A DNA stretch of 64,000 nt. Source: Euglena gracilis (Eukaryota > Euglenida > Euglenophyceae > Euglenales). The DNA is taken from assembly GCA_039621445.1 (NCBI GenBank), contig CP154954.1, positions 8,682,634 to 8,746,633 on the forward strand. The letters run 5' to 3'. The position numbers were made by a program, and so were the translations under genes. Positions 38,401 to 52,500 of the stretch are shown here, piece by piece; the first letter of the stretch is position 1; the number at the start of each line of letters is the position of its first letter. Under the pieces are notes generated by a model. The model was not told the origin of the DNA. It worked only from the letters and a program-made list of their open reading frames with translations, and ran no database searches.

Positions 38401-41400
38401 GCTGTTGGCCGATGTTGTCTGATCCTGTGGGCTGCGGCCCCCAACGAGCTGGCCGCCACGCAGCTTCGGTTCCGGCTGGCGCTGCGGGACGTGCTGAAGT
38501 GGGGGCGGCGCGTCGCACGCGCGATGCCCCGCATGCACTTCAACGAGACGGGCTCAGGCTTCTTTTTTTGTTTTTAACACAGAAGAACCCTGCCCTCCGG
38601 GGGGAGAGGTGGTGGCGGGTCCATGGTCGGAGGTCTGGGAATAGGTTTCGGGCAGAATTTTTTTGAGAATGTTCTTGTACCGTCTGAGTTTTGGGAGTCT
38701 TGTGCTGGGCCAAGTGTGGCTCCCCCACCTCCGGGGGGGTCTTAAACCAAAGCCTGGATGGGCTACATCCCCAACACGACGCGGGTCGCCCTCTTCGAGG
38801 AGACGGTGGACTCGTTCTGCTCGTGTCTTCCCCCACAGGAGTACCACGCCCTGGCGGCTGGATTTGCCGGCAAGCTGGAGGTGTTTGCTCGTTTGTTCAT
38901 TTGTTTGTTTGTTTCTCCCATTTTGCATACACACGGGTTTCTCTCTGTGGTGTGACGGCTGGGTGACCCCACAGAATAATTCCGTGCGAAAATGGTTGTC
39001 GTGGTTGCCTGCAGTCTGCATAATGTTATTTGTAATTTTGTGTTTGGTTTTTACTTCCATATGGATGTATTTGGTTTGCGTATATTTTATGTAGTTGCAA
39101 TCCAATTCTCATACCAAGATAATTTATCTTGTTTTAGTTTCTTAACCACCCATGCCTGTGCGCTTTAGCGCAACGTTTCTGACAATTTTGAGATCTGTTA
39201 AAGGTTACAGTGCGGACAAAAATTACGGGAAAAAATGACAGGGAAAAAAATACAGGAAAAGATTTTGGGACAATTTTTATTTTGGAAAAATTTTGTTTTG
39301 GGAAGATTTCTGTTTTATTCAGTATCAAAAAGCAATGGTGGCCAGTTGTGTGAAGTGATCCGGGACAGAATAAATTGTTTCCTCCCAGATTTTTTCCAAT
39401 GGAATCTTTGGCACTGCCACGTGCAATCCTCGATGAAGTCGAAGCATCTCAAGGACATCCACAAACTTGAGATGACAACTACACCAAGGTTGTTATGGAT
39501 TGGGCCCGGCAGTTTAGCATTTTATCCCATTCATTAGTTCTTTTCTTCGTCATCCACAACCATTCCCGAAAGATGTGCAGCAATGTGAGCATTTCTAGCC
39601 TGTGCTCAACCTGCCAATAACCGCTCTGTTGTCGGTAAGTTTGGAAAGTCTCACAAAAAAGCCTGACAGAAGTAATGCAGGCGACATTGCAGCCGGAAAC
39701 CCTCCATCCCTGTGAGTGTGGCGAGCACACCGCTCGAAAATGTGTGATCTGCAACTACCATGTGTGTGATGGCTGTTTCCCTGACCATTCATCTGTAGTT
39801 TGCCCTTCGTAGACCATGGACAGTGTCCATGTCCTTCGATGACGCTTCGCTTTGCCTTGGCTCAAAGGAAACATTACGGTGTAAAAATTTTTTAGGGCTT
39901 TCCCAAAATTTTCGTTCCCCGTAATTTTTGTCCGGGCTTTAATGGCAATGAAATCGAAATTTTTTGCATCTAATTATCCCTGATTGCCCTCTGTGAATAA
40001 ACAAGCAATCGCTTTTAGGGCAGAAGTGATGTTTAATTATTTAAACCCTCCCCCTGTTGAAGCAACCTTTTCTTTACATTTGGGTTTCACCCATTTCCCC
40101 AAGTGGTTGCTCAGACTTGGGTTTGGTTGGAAACGTTGAAGGCAGCTGAATTCGGACCAAACCGTTGGTAAAAAAAATAAGTTTCGTGTTCCAATGAAAG
40201 GGGGGGGGGTGTATTTTGTATTTAGTATTTTGCATATTTCAAAAAGTATGCCTTTCCATACCAGTCTCAAACGGTGATCATTGAAGACCAGGCATTCAAA
40301 ATTGTTCACCACACTGGCATTGCTTGCCAGTGTCAGTTCGTTTTAGTCTTTCACTGGCTGATTTGTGAGGTGACAGGTTCACGGAGGGTCAGGGGATGTG
40401 GGCTGGATATGAGGGGAGACAGGGAGCAAAGAAGACAAGCACCAAGCATACCACGTCTGAGCCGACCTGAATGCATGGACTCAAACATGTTTTAACGTGC
40501 ACTACCGATCCCAAAATCCTGCAACATCCCGATCCCACAGATCCCGGATGCCGCAGCACGAGAGTTTTTTCCGATCCTTTCCGACTTTTAGGGATGCAAA
40601 ACTGAGAGGCAGTCACGACGTGACGCGTGACCATGGCCCAGGTCTTTTGAAACAGCCGCAATGCAGCCCCCAAACATGATGGCCACACGCATCATGCGTG
40701 ATTTCCGCCACGACACCGGCCCCCAAAAAGCCCCAAAACGAAAGTCACACGCGTCACGTGTGACTTCCGCCGCAACACCCGCTCCCCCCAGGTCTCCTCC
40801 GACGCCCTGGTCTACTTCCTCACGCTGCGGAAGCCGCAGTTCCGCCTCACCGACGGCCAGGTCGAGGTGGGCCGCGCGGTGCTGCCCCGCCTCGCCGCCA
40901 GCCGCCCGGCGGGGACCCTCTTCGCCCCGACGCGGACGTGCCTGACCCTGATGGAGTCCATCATGGTGGCCGTCGGCGGCGGCGAGGCGCTGCTGCTGCG
41001 CAGGGCCCCCGCCGACGTCGGGCAAGCAAGTCGGATGCTCTTTCTTCCTCGACCGCTGGGGGGAGTGTTACTGTGACAGCCGTCCAACGGGGGGGTGTGC
41101 GTTTTTTGTCGATTGCGACAATTCTTGCCGAATCGAATTTTGGTTTTGCATTTTTTTGAATGTTGATTTCCTTCAAATTTTGGTGCCGCAGCCCTCGTTT
41201 GTCATTGGTGGCAGATGCTTCCACATACAGGGAAACCCACACAGACCAGGCAATATTTTTGAAGGCAAAAATGATCAAAACTAAGCTTTTTAAGGCGTTT
41301 TTGAGGTTTTTTTTTAAAGGTTTTTTAGGCATTTTCAAATTCTTAAGAAGTTATGCCTCACACAGACCAGTGCTGTGTTCTTGGTACAGCCTGTCCGCAT

Positions 41401-44400
41401 TTGAACGGCGTATTTTCTGAGATAAACACGTGCCAACGTCTGGGACGTGTGTCCACTTCACACAGGTCGCTGTATTTAAATAAAATTTGATTTGTACTCG
41501 GATTCATTTTTTTTTCACACGCTGCACCCGTGCTGGTCTCACTGGTGGCCCTGGGGCCGACCGGAGAGACAGGCATTGGCAAGACGTTCGTCATCCAGAG
41601 CGTGGCCACAATGGTGGGGGCGACCATGAACGTGCTCAACCTGAACCAGCAGTCCGGCTCCTCGGACTTCATGGGCGGCTTCCGGCCGCTCGACATCCAG
41701 CTGTTGGCCCGGCCGTGGGGGCGTGCCGGTGGGGGCTGTCGAATTACACACACATAGATGGGGATATAACACATGGTCTGTTTATCGTTTAATGAGAATC
41801 ACACAAAGACACCCAGAAGACCATTTTGTCCATATTTTGGAGTTTTAAGTTGTTTTTTTTGCCAGAAAAAAAAGTGCATTACAAGTGGGAAAAATCAACG
41901 TGCTCGAAGTTGATGGGGTTGTCTTTCTGAATGTCTCAGAAATGTCTGGAGGCTGCCAAACAGAATACACAAATGAAGGAAGCAGTGCCAATTATCCGGA
42001 AGAATACCAATTATATGGGTTTCAGCAGGAATGCATCCTTCCCACACAGCAATATTGTTTGCCTCTTCTATCATCTTTAAAGAGCTTGTGTTGATGTGGT
42101 GGATTGTTGGGCCGCGGTGAGAATTTGCCCACAAAAGAGCGAAAAAAAAGATGGTCGAAGAAAAGATTTTGGCAATGTTTCTGGTAGGTTCCCAGGTAAA
42201 ATTCTTAATCATTCAATCTGTTGCTGGCGGGCAATCTGAACAGTAATTCCTCTTAAATCCAGCAAGGATATTCCTGGTTGCTCTGAAAAGACCTTCAGTT
42301 GTCCAATCTTCAACACGTGCGAACAGCAAATTCTCGACAGCTTTGGGCTGGTCATTTTGGTGCTTCGATGCATGGATGCTCCCCCCACCTTGAGCTTGGT
42401 GCAGGGAAGGGAACTGCATGGTGTTGCAGGTATTGCATGGTGTTACACACACACGTTTTCAAAAAAGGGGGGGCAGTTATTCCCCGCCCAAGCCGAGAAT
42501 GGCAAGTCTTTGGGATCCCTGGTCTGTCAGGGGACAATAACTTCGTGGGGTAATTAGGTGGGTTTGATTTGATTTGATTTGATTTGATTTATTTTGAAAT
42601 TTAGTAATTTTGGTTTTGTCAGTTGGCGCCCCTCCCTCTGATCGACGCCGCCACGCGGCTGGCCACTCCTCCACCGCTGGCGGCAGCTCTTCGAGCAAGT
42701 GTTCAGCCTCGCCAAGAACGAGGCGGTGCTGACCTCCGCGGAGACGTTTTGCAGCGACCGCCGGTGGGCCTTGTTGGTGGAGCTCTCCCCACGCGGCTGC
42801 CTGCCTTGTCTGCCTAACTGAGCTCTGGCTATGCATTTGATTGGGCGTTGGCTCCCACGCACATTTGTGAATGTTTGTGCGCACAAACATCGTGCGTGTG
42901 TGTTTTTGATCACGTGTACAATTTCTTTTTGCATCTCGTCGAAGTATTGATTCTTTTCGGGTTTAGGTTCTGATCCAGCAAAGTATTGTTCTCATGTGGA
43001 TCGTTATCGTTGCATTGTGCAACCTTGGCGGAGATAATAAATATTTGCTGTTTTTTTTCCAGTTGAGGTCGATATTTTTTTTTGCTCTTCTGGCTCTGCT
43101 TTTCTTTAAAACTCTGTTGCTTTGCTTGAAAGCATTGCCAATACAGTACATTTTATCCGTTGATGTATTTTTTATGAGCATTACAGCTATTTTTATGTTT
43201 CACATTAATTTATTTTATTGCTTTTGAAGCCACGCAGCTGGGTGGCCGGGGCAGAGCAGCGCTGCCACCGCGCTGAAGAAGCTCCAAAAGCCGCCGCCGG
43301 ACGGTGAGGAGCCGGAGGGGAAGGTGCCGAAGCGGCTGAAGAAGAAGAAGAAGGTGAAGGGCAGCGAGGGAAAGGTGGCGGAGTGGTTGGCCTTCCAGGA
43401 GGTGGCTTGCCTTCCTCCTTCCTGGTTCTGAGTTTCATTAGTCCAACCTACCGACCTATTTGTGCGACATTCATGCAAACACAAGTTGCGAGCCCATAAC
43501 CATAGTCTCGGATGTACACATATGCACAAATGAACACATCCAACCACACACCCACACACCCACACACCCACACCCACAGCACACCCGCACACACAACACG
43601 CGCACGCGCGCACACACTACACACACTTACAACACACGCATATGCACACATACACACAATTCATCACCACCAGACACACACACACACACACACAAACACC
43701 CACACCCACACCCACACCCACCCACACACACAGACACACAAACACACACACACACACACACACAAACACCCACACCCACACACGCACAAACCCTTCCCCC
43801 CCACAGGCGGTGGCGGAGTTCGACCGCAAGCAGCAGGCGGCGGCGAGCAGCTTCATCTTCCAGTTCTTCGAGGGGCTGCTGGTCCAGGCCTGGCGGCAGG
43901 GCTCGTGGCTGCTGCTGGACGAGATCAACCTCGCGGGCAGCAGCACTCTGGAGCGCCTCAGCGCCGCACTGGAGCCCAGCACCGGGTGGCCCTGTGTGTG
44001 TGTGTGTGTGTGTGCATGTGTATGTATGTGTATGTGTGTATGTGTGTATGTATGTGAATTTTTTTTGTATGTGTGTGTATGTATGTATGTTTGTATGTAT
44101 GTATGTGTGTGTGCGTGTGTATGTATGTATGTGTGTGTGAGCGTGTGTATGTATGTATGTATGTTGTGTGTATGTGTGTATATGTATTTATGTGTGTGTA
44201 TGTGTTGTGTGTGTATGTGTGTATGTGTGTGTGGTGTGTATGTGTGTATTTGTGTGTGCCGGTTTTCGGAGGCTAGAATGTGGCCTGGGGATTGGCTTGA
44301 CCCTGATGACTTGTGACCCCCAACCCCCATGGCTGCTGTACCTTGTCAAACATCAGCTCCGCAGAGTTTTCATGTTCATTCCGTTCAACGCTGTGCATTA

Positions 44401-45792
44401 TTGGCTCCATACCAACCCCACACCCAGGAAATTGTTCTCCCCGGGAAACTGTCCTGTAAACTGTACCCCCTTACCCGTCTTCATACGACCTGTCTTCTCT
44501 TCTTCTACCCGTTCATCTGTGTCCTAATTTTTTGAAATTTTTCAATTTTTTTTGTTTCCAAAAAAGGCAATCACCAAGGTTAAAAAATTTGTGAAAAATG
44601 CCTTCCCAGATTTTTTCGGTAGAAAAGGTAGGTATCTGACGCTTTTCTAGGTTTTTTCGGTGGGTATTTTTTTAGGTGTAGAAAAATCATTTTAGAAAAT
44701 GCCTTTTTTGTCCACTAGCCCAGACCTGCCCGGGAAACTGTCCTCTGTCACTGTTGCCGCTGACCTGTCCTTATAGGGCCTCTGTACCTGCTGACTGGTC
44801 TGGAGAAAGTTTCCAAGGGGGAGGGTAGTTTGTTTTCTCGTGGCTCTGTGAACTCTATCACTCTTTTGATTATTTTTTTCATGTTCAATGTTCACACCAG
44901 TTTTCACCCGTACACCAGTTCTCACCCATCCACCTGGCCCTGTTGTCAATGCAGCGTGGCACGCTGTACCTTTCGGAGCGGGGGGACACGGAGCCCATTC
45001 CCATGCATCCCAGAGGGGCTCGGCTTTCCATCGTTTAGGAATGCCCTTTCCAAACCAACCTATTTTCTCACACCAACCTACACGAAAGTTTGACTAGGTT
45101 GAAAATTTGAATCGGCTGTGGGTGACGTCTTCTACCCCCCCCCCAGGAAATATGTATATTTTCCCACCAAGACAAGACACGTGTTCTTCCAACCACAGGA
45201 AGGATGTGGTGAGTTCATCCCCGTCATGTGGTGGGTGGGCTGAGTGAGCGCCCTTTCGATATTTTGCGAAGAAGAAGGAGCAACAAAGAAGAAGCCCGAA
45301 AAATTTTGGATCCAAATTAGACACCCAAAAGTGGTCTCCTCAACCCCCCCCCACCCCCAGGCAGGCGTGAGTCGGTGCCAGGTCTTAAAAATAAAAGAAA
45401 AACAAATAAAAAAGTCAAAATAAACAAACAAACAAACAAATAAATAAAAATAAATAAAAATAAATAAATGAAATGAAATGGGAGTTGGTGACGCCGCGCC
45501 CCGGGCCAACTTCCGGCTGTTCGCATGCATGAACCCGCCCACCGACGTCGGCAAGAAGGACCTGCCCCCCGCGCTGCGGTCGCGGTTCACGGAGGTGTAC
45601 GTGCCGGACCAGCTGGACCGCACGGACGTTGCCATCGTGGTCCAGCACTACCTCGCGAACCTCACTGCCAGCCCGCCCGTCGACGACGTCGTCGAGTTCT
45701 ACATCCAGTGTGTCAAGGTGTGTACCGGGTCATGTCTGTGTGCGTGTGTGTGGTGTGCATGTGTTTGTGTGTGTGTGTGTGTGTGTGTGCAT

Positions 45793-45831
<39 letters not shown>

Positions 45832-46509
45832 CGCGCACGTGTGTGTGCGCGCGCACCTTGCAGGGATATATCTCCTTTTTTCTGCTGGCCAAGGTGACAG
45901 TGTGCAGTTTGTGGTGTAACAAGCTGGCGATTTTAGGCATTGCGTGCTTCTGCAGAATGTAGCCAGGGCATCACATTTACCTCTCAACGCCTCTCCGGGA
46001 ACCCGTCTCCTCTGCCAATCTTGTCGTCATGGCTGCCAACCATTTGCTCCCCGGCTTCCAGGCCAGCGCAACGCAGCTCACCGATGGCAACCCGTCCAAC
46101 CCCAAACCCCACTACACCCTGCGAACCCTCAGCGCCTCCCAGGCTGGTGTGGCATTGCCGCACTGGTTTCTGAAGCATTGATTTGCTTGGGGTTTGGACC
46201 GTGGCCAGAGTCGCCACTGCTGGGGATAGAAGGCACGTGGCATCATATATTAATATTTTGTTTACAGTTTACTCACTTGTCATTTCTGGCTTTCCATCAT
46301 CTCACCTCAACTGTCTGGGGTTGAGTTGGAGGAGCTTGCCCAAAATTGGATTGCAGATTAGTGCCCAAATAAGTGTCACCCCTGAGGGTCCAAAGCTTCG
46401 GTCTGATAATGTGCACACCCTGTGCACTTAAATGGGGGGTCATGGTCCCCAGTCAGGTCCCTCCACACACACACACACACACACAACACAGCACACAACA
46501 CACAACACA

Positions 46510-46540
<31 letters not shown>

Positions 46541-49500
46541 TATACACACACAACACACACACCAGCCTGCCGCCGCCCTGAATTTTACCCGGCTGGCCAT
46601 CGGGGTGTACGGCTTCCACGCCGCGCTGCAGGAGGGCATCCGCATGGCGTTTGGCACTCAGATCGCCCGCAAGTACCACCCGGTGTTGGAGGGGCTGACC
46701 GGGACTGGCCCGACTGTGATGCCGAGGCCAAAGTCATACACCGGAAGCAACGCGCTGGGATTAAATTTGTAAACAAAGCAAAGGAAAGGGGGATAAAAAA
46801 TGGCCAAGAAACAGAATGTGTCAAAGTTGGGTGGTCTGAATCAGAGGCTGGATAGTTTTTTGATCAAAAATCCCAAAAGGATGATGGATTTCGGGTTTTT
46901 TTTTAGAATGCCATTATATTTTTTTGGGGGATTGCAACAGGAAGGTAATAGGATAGGAAGATAATCCGAGAGGTTTTGGGAAGTATGCCAGACAAGCACC
47001 GCCCAGACGAGGGAGGTCAGCCTGTTGTGGAAATGGAAAGTGTTCTTTCCGCTCTGTGGCGGGGGAAGCGCCACAGTGACGGGTCCCGCGGGAGATCCGG
47101 AAGCACATTGTCAAGAACCCTCAGGCTCCTCCAGACTGCTCCCTGGCGCAGCCCTTCTGCCTGTCTTTCTTCCAATTTCACAGTGGGTTATTATGTTATT
47201 GCTACGCAACTATTTTGATTTTTAATTTCTTTGGGTGTGAATCTGGGATCAAAAAAACATTTCCCATAAATGGCCGACTATTTTATTAATTCTTCATGCA
47301 TTGTTTTCAAGCAATCGTAAAATATTTCTTGACTGATGAGTAAATGGATCGATGATGAGTGCCACGCGTCTGCTATGTTTTCCCCGATTGTTGTGCATTT
47401 TTGTCCTCCGTGCTCGGGGCTCTCTATTCATGTCTCCAAATATGGCAAAAAATCGATGCTTCCAAAATATCTCGGAAATGAAGAAAAATCAAAGAAAATG
47501 TCTGGAGACCTAAATAGAAACCCTTGGAACGCCCTATGTAACGTATTTTGATTTCCCCGTAACTCCCCGCCGAGCCCGAGATATGACCGCTCAAAACGGT
47601 ACGGGGCGGTGTGCTCACCCCCCCCCCCGGGACAGGCTGAGCGCAGCCCATCGCGGTGCCCAAGGCCCCCGGCCCCAACTTCATCGCATTCGAGCATATC
47701 TGGCTGGAGAAGGGGCCCCTCGAGGCGACCGTCAACACGAAGTACATCCTGACCCCCTCCGTGAAGGTCCGCGCGGCGCAGCATCGGCTGCATGTTTGGG
47801 AACAACTTTTTGGAGAATGCAGTTCTGGAGCACGTACCTACCCCCCCCCCCGGGAAATTGTTCTCCCCAGGGAACTGTCACCGAAGCCCAGTACTCGCTG
47901 ACCTGTCCTCATATGTTTCTGTGCTCGCTGACCTGACAGGTGACCGTTTCCTGGGGGGGGTAATGGTTGTCCTTTGGGCCCATGGAGGCCACATAACCGA
48001 AGCAAAATATAGATCCTGCCACAATGGCATGACTGTGTTGACTGAAGGTTGGTTTTAGGAAAATATCTAACATTTTTTATCCAGCATTAACTCAAAAATG
48101 AGTGATATTTGGTGTGATTGATACCGTTATGTGACGTAATAAGGGTTCAAGTCCTTTCTACCCCCCCCCCCGGGAAACTGTCATGCCCAAGAACCTGTCA
48201 GGGTTCCGCCCGGGAAGCTGAGGGTCCCTGGTACTGGTCAGTTCATCAGAAAAGGTAGTTGTCCGGGTCCCAGATACCGACCAATTTGTCAGGGTTTAAA
48301 ATTTTGCATTATTCGTTCACATTCGTGTGATCTACCTCCAAGGTTGTGAGTCTTGATCAAATTTGTGGCTATGTGTCCCATATCTTGTCATATGGCATGC
48401 CAAGTTCCCGAATTTTTGAGGGCCCGCCCGGGAACTGTCAAGGGCCATGCCCAAGAACCTGTCAGCGTCCCGCCTGGGAAACTGTCGGGTCCCTGGGACT
48501 GGCCAACCTGTCAGGTGACAGTTTCCCGGGGGTAGGTAATATTTTTTACCAATTTCGATTTTTGGTCATTTTAATTTTATAATAATATAATTAATTAATA
48601 TTAATATAACAATATAATTAATCACAATTCAGACCGTGGGTAGTCCGGTGCAAGCCTCCGGCCACTTCGCCCCCCGGATGCAGCGCCGGGGGCACCTCAC
48701 CAACCTGGCGCGGATCGTGATGGCGAAGCGGCCCGTGCTGCTGCAGGGGCCCACGTCCTCCGGCAAGACCAGCATGGTGGAGTACCTCGCCCAGCGCACG
48801 GGGCATCGCTTCGTCCGCATCAACAACCACCACAACACCGCCCGCCCCGGCCCTCAGCATCTGGGCCAGACCTGCCCCCCCCCCCCTGTCATTTTAGGAC
48901 CGTTCCAGTTCCAGATGACCGGCCACCTTGGAGTGCCGGCCTGGCAGTTGTCACCCAGGTTTGGACTCGCTGATTTGTCGGGTAACAATTCCTCGGGGGG
49001 GGGGGCGTTACCAACCTTGGCTGGCCGGTGCCAAAAGCACCTCCGTGATGTTCTTCTTCTCCTGGCCCATATTGATTGCCGTCCATACGCCGTCAAGCTC
49101 GCTCCGGCGCTAATTGGGTGTGCCGGGCCGAGATTCTGGCGTGAGTGCCGGAGGTGCAGCCTGACCTGCAGGAGTATTTCGGGACGTACATCAGTGACAA
49201 GCGGGGCAAGCTGTACTTCCAAGAGGGTATCCTGGTGGAGGCTTGCCGCAACGGGTACTGAACAGGCCGGGGCATCGGCGACGGCCTGATTCAGAGTGTG
49301 AGCTCCACACATCTTTATCCACGTTTCGTCATTTAATATACATATTATACATCCATATTATTAATTAGTACTATTAAAACAATATGCATGTGTGTATTAA
49401 TTTAATGTATTATGTATTAAACCTCTTCCACTGGCTGTTTTTTCGAATTGGGTTCCCAAGTATCGCACCTGGCGTCAACAAATGGGGCAAAGGCACAAAG

Positions 49501-52500
49501 GCACAGTGGCTTGAGAAGCATTTTATGGCGCAGAGGGGGGGGGAGTGTATGCTTGCCTGGGTTGTGGGACCCCAGGACACAATGTGACCAGCCGTCGCGG
49601 AGTTGGTCGAACTCAGCCTCTTGAAAGGTTTTCGCTGCTGCATTCGTACAGGGGGGAATGCATTTCGCATTTTTTTTCGCATTTTTTTTGTGTTTTTGCT
49701 CATTTTTGCGCTTTTTGCGTATTCTTTGCACATATTTTGGGCTTTTTTTTTCGCGGCCGGGTTAGCACATCCCCCCCTGACTTATGCAAAACGGCTTGGG
49801 AACCAGGATGACTTTTTTGGCGCAGAGGGGGGGGGAGTGTATTGTGGAAACCAGGACACAGTTTGACCAGACGTCGCAGGGTTGGTCGAATTCAGCCTGT
49901 TGAAAGGTTTTCGCTGCTGCATTCGCAGGGGGGGGGGGGATGCATTTTGTATTTTGCTTTTTTTTTGCATTTTTGTGCTTGTTTGCATTTTTTTTTGCAC
50001 ATGTTTTGCGCATTTTTTTTCTGGGGCCGGGCGACATTAGCAGACGGCTCGCAGTGGACATCCCCAACCCCGAGCCCCGCCTGCCCTCGGGTGGTGCTTG
50101 ACGAGCTCAACTTGGCCCCCTCAGAGATCCTCGAGGCGTTGAACCGGCTGTTGGACGACAACCGTGAACTGGTCATCCCCGAGACGCAGGCGGTGATCAA
50201 ACCACGCCCCCCGGTGCCCCTTTGATAGTGATGGTGCCCCGTGTAATGTCGTGCTGTATTCCAATGTAACAACTGAAGTGGGGTGTATTGGCCTGGATGG
50301 GGAAATCTTAGTTTGCAATTTCCGGTTTGTAATGTGGGTTGGTGATTTGGAGATGGGTCGGTGCGGCAGCCACTTTTTAGCCCCCCCCCCTTGCAGTTGG
50401 TGGACGTCACAGTGGTTGGCATTTCAGTAATATTATTTCATTCAAATGCTATTAAATTATTATTATTGTTATTTTCAAACTTTATTTATTTCAAATGTCC
50501 CGCCTGTTCAAAACACAACGTGTCGGTGGCATATCACATGCCCTGTGTTTTAACCCCAGAGCATTGCCTTGGGAAGGCGTGAGAGAGGAGCGGCATTGGC
50601 CACTTGGGGCGCCGGGGCCCACACCCCCACTTCCACCTCTTTGCGACACAGAACCCGCCGATGCTCTATGGCGGCCGCAAGGTGCTGTCCCGCGCGTTCC
50701 GCAACCGCTTCGTGGAGCTGCAGGTGGACGACATCCCCCACGAGGAGCTGCACGCCATCCTGGAGGAGCGCTACCGCCTCCCCGCCCGGCCATGCCCACC
50801 CTGTTTCTCGGCCAAAAAGCAAGTGTGACAGCATGAGAAAGCTGTTTCGGATTAGTGAACAAGCAAACCAAAAGTCTTGGTTTCAAATGAAATTTGCAAT
50901 GGATCATTTATATGGAAAAAACGAATGTGCATAGGTGTATGTGTGGGTGTGCACAGATATACACCATTTGCACATTCCAAAAACATGATCTTTGAATGCT
51001 CTTGTGGTGTATGAACGGAAACAAGTGGCATCATAATGGCGGCCCACGTCCGACTCTCCTGCCGCGAAAATTTTCCCATTTTCCTATTCCCGTTTCCTGA
51101 CAAGAAAAAAGCAGAAGTTGCGGAGAGAAGGTGGGGAGGCCGTGGCCAAGAGCTGGGTCAGCAAGATGATCCGGGTGATGGTGCACCTCCAGGTGCTGCG
51201 GCAGAACAGCCAGCTGTTCGCCGGCAAGCATGGCTTCATCACCCCGCGCGACCTGTTCAAGTGGGCCAGCCGCGGCCTCGGTTTCGCCCACCGGTTTGCT
51301 CCCAAAAAAGCAAGTAAGTCATTTCATCCCGAAATCAGCCTCCTGATTGAAGAAGACATTATTGAAACACACCGCCATCCATCTGTATATGAATTATCCG
51401 TGGGTATGCATCCACATCTGCAATAATCACGAAGGGTGCACTTTCGTGAAGGGTGGGGGCAGAATCAGGCAATGCCAAATGAATCAAATACTTGATGGAA
51501 ATGGGCATGCCAGAGGTTTCACAGCAGACCGACATGCCCCACAGCAAACACATATTATCATATTCATATTAATATTGGTATATATACGTATGTGCATGTG
51601 CATATGTGTGTGTTTGTGTGTATATGTATATATGTATGGCAGCTGCCTGCTACTCCCCCCCCCCCAGGGGGGAGCATGCTAAAACCCGGGTCCGACTTTG
51701 GGGGAAAGTCGGGGTTATTGTTTGGGATAGGGTTAAGGTTACGACCGGTATCCCGTCGGGCCCCCCTTTTCAAGAGTTTAGGGAGAAGTCAGGCCGCATT
51801 CGGGCAACGTTTAGGCAAAACGGGTTCCCAAAAATCTTCCCAAAGGGGAATCTACCTTTCGGCCTAGTTGCCCCCCCCCCAAATATAAAAACCCCCCGGT
51901 TTTATATTTGGGCGGAAATTTCAAGACCCCGAGGGGGGTTTTATATTGGGGGGGGTTATATTCGGTCGGAAAAATCAACTTCCTGGCAGGATCCAGTAGT
52001 CACTTTTTCGGTCCAAAATCACAAATACGCCCACCCTTGGGGTCCAAAAATTTCAGTTTTCAGGCAAAGGAGCAATTTTCACATGTTCTTGGTAAAAAGT
52101 GCACCCAAATCTGCCAAAAATCACAATTTCGGGAGAGATTTTGTCGAAAAATTTTCCTTCCGGTGCTTTGCGCCGGAGGGGGGGGGGTTATATTCGGGCG
52201 GGATTTCAAGGTCCTCAGGGAGGGTTTTATATTTGGAGGGGGGGGTTTGTATTTGGGGGGGGTTATATTTGGGGGGGGGTTACCCATTTTCATTATGCCA
52301 ATCCTAACCCTATTCTTAAAATTGCGCACGCATTCTCCCTGGATCGGCCAACGGTTTGCCTGAAAACGTCGTGTTTCCCGGGCGAAACGGACCGAAAAAA
52401 ATACGAGAAGTCGGACGTGGGTGTCACCCCCCCCCCCTGATTACTACTCGCTGTCCCGGGGGCAAGCAGTAGGTAGCTGCCATATGCATATGTATTTTTG

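Noticed and set aside
43460-44330. ORFs over the CA/TG tracts around exon 13
   Set aside because: Microsatellite translation; only 43,807-43,973 is coding.
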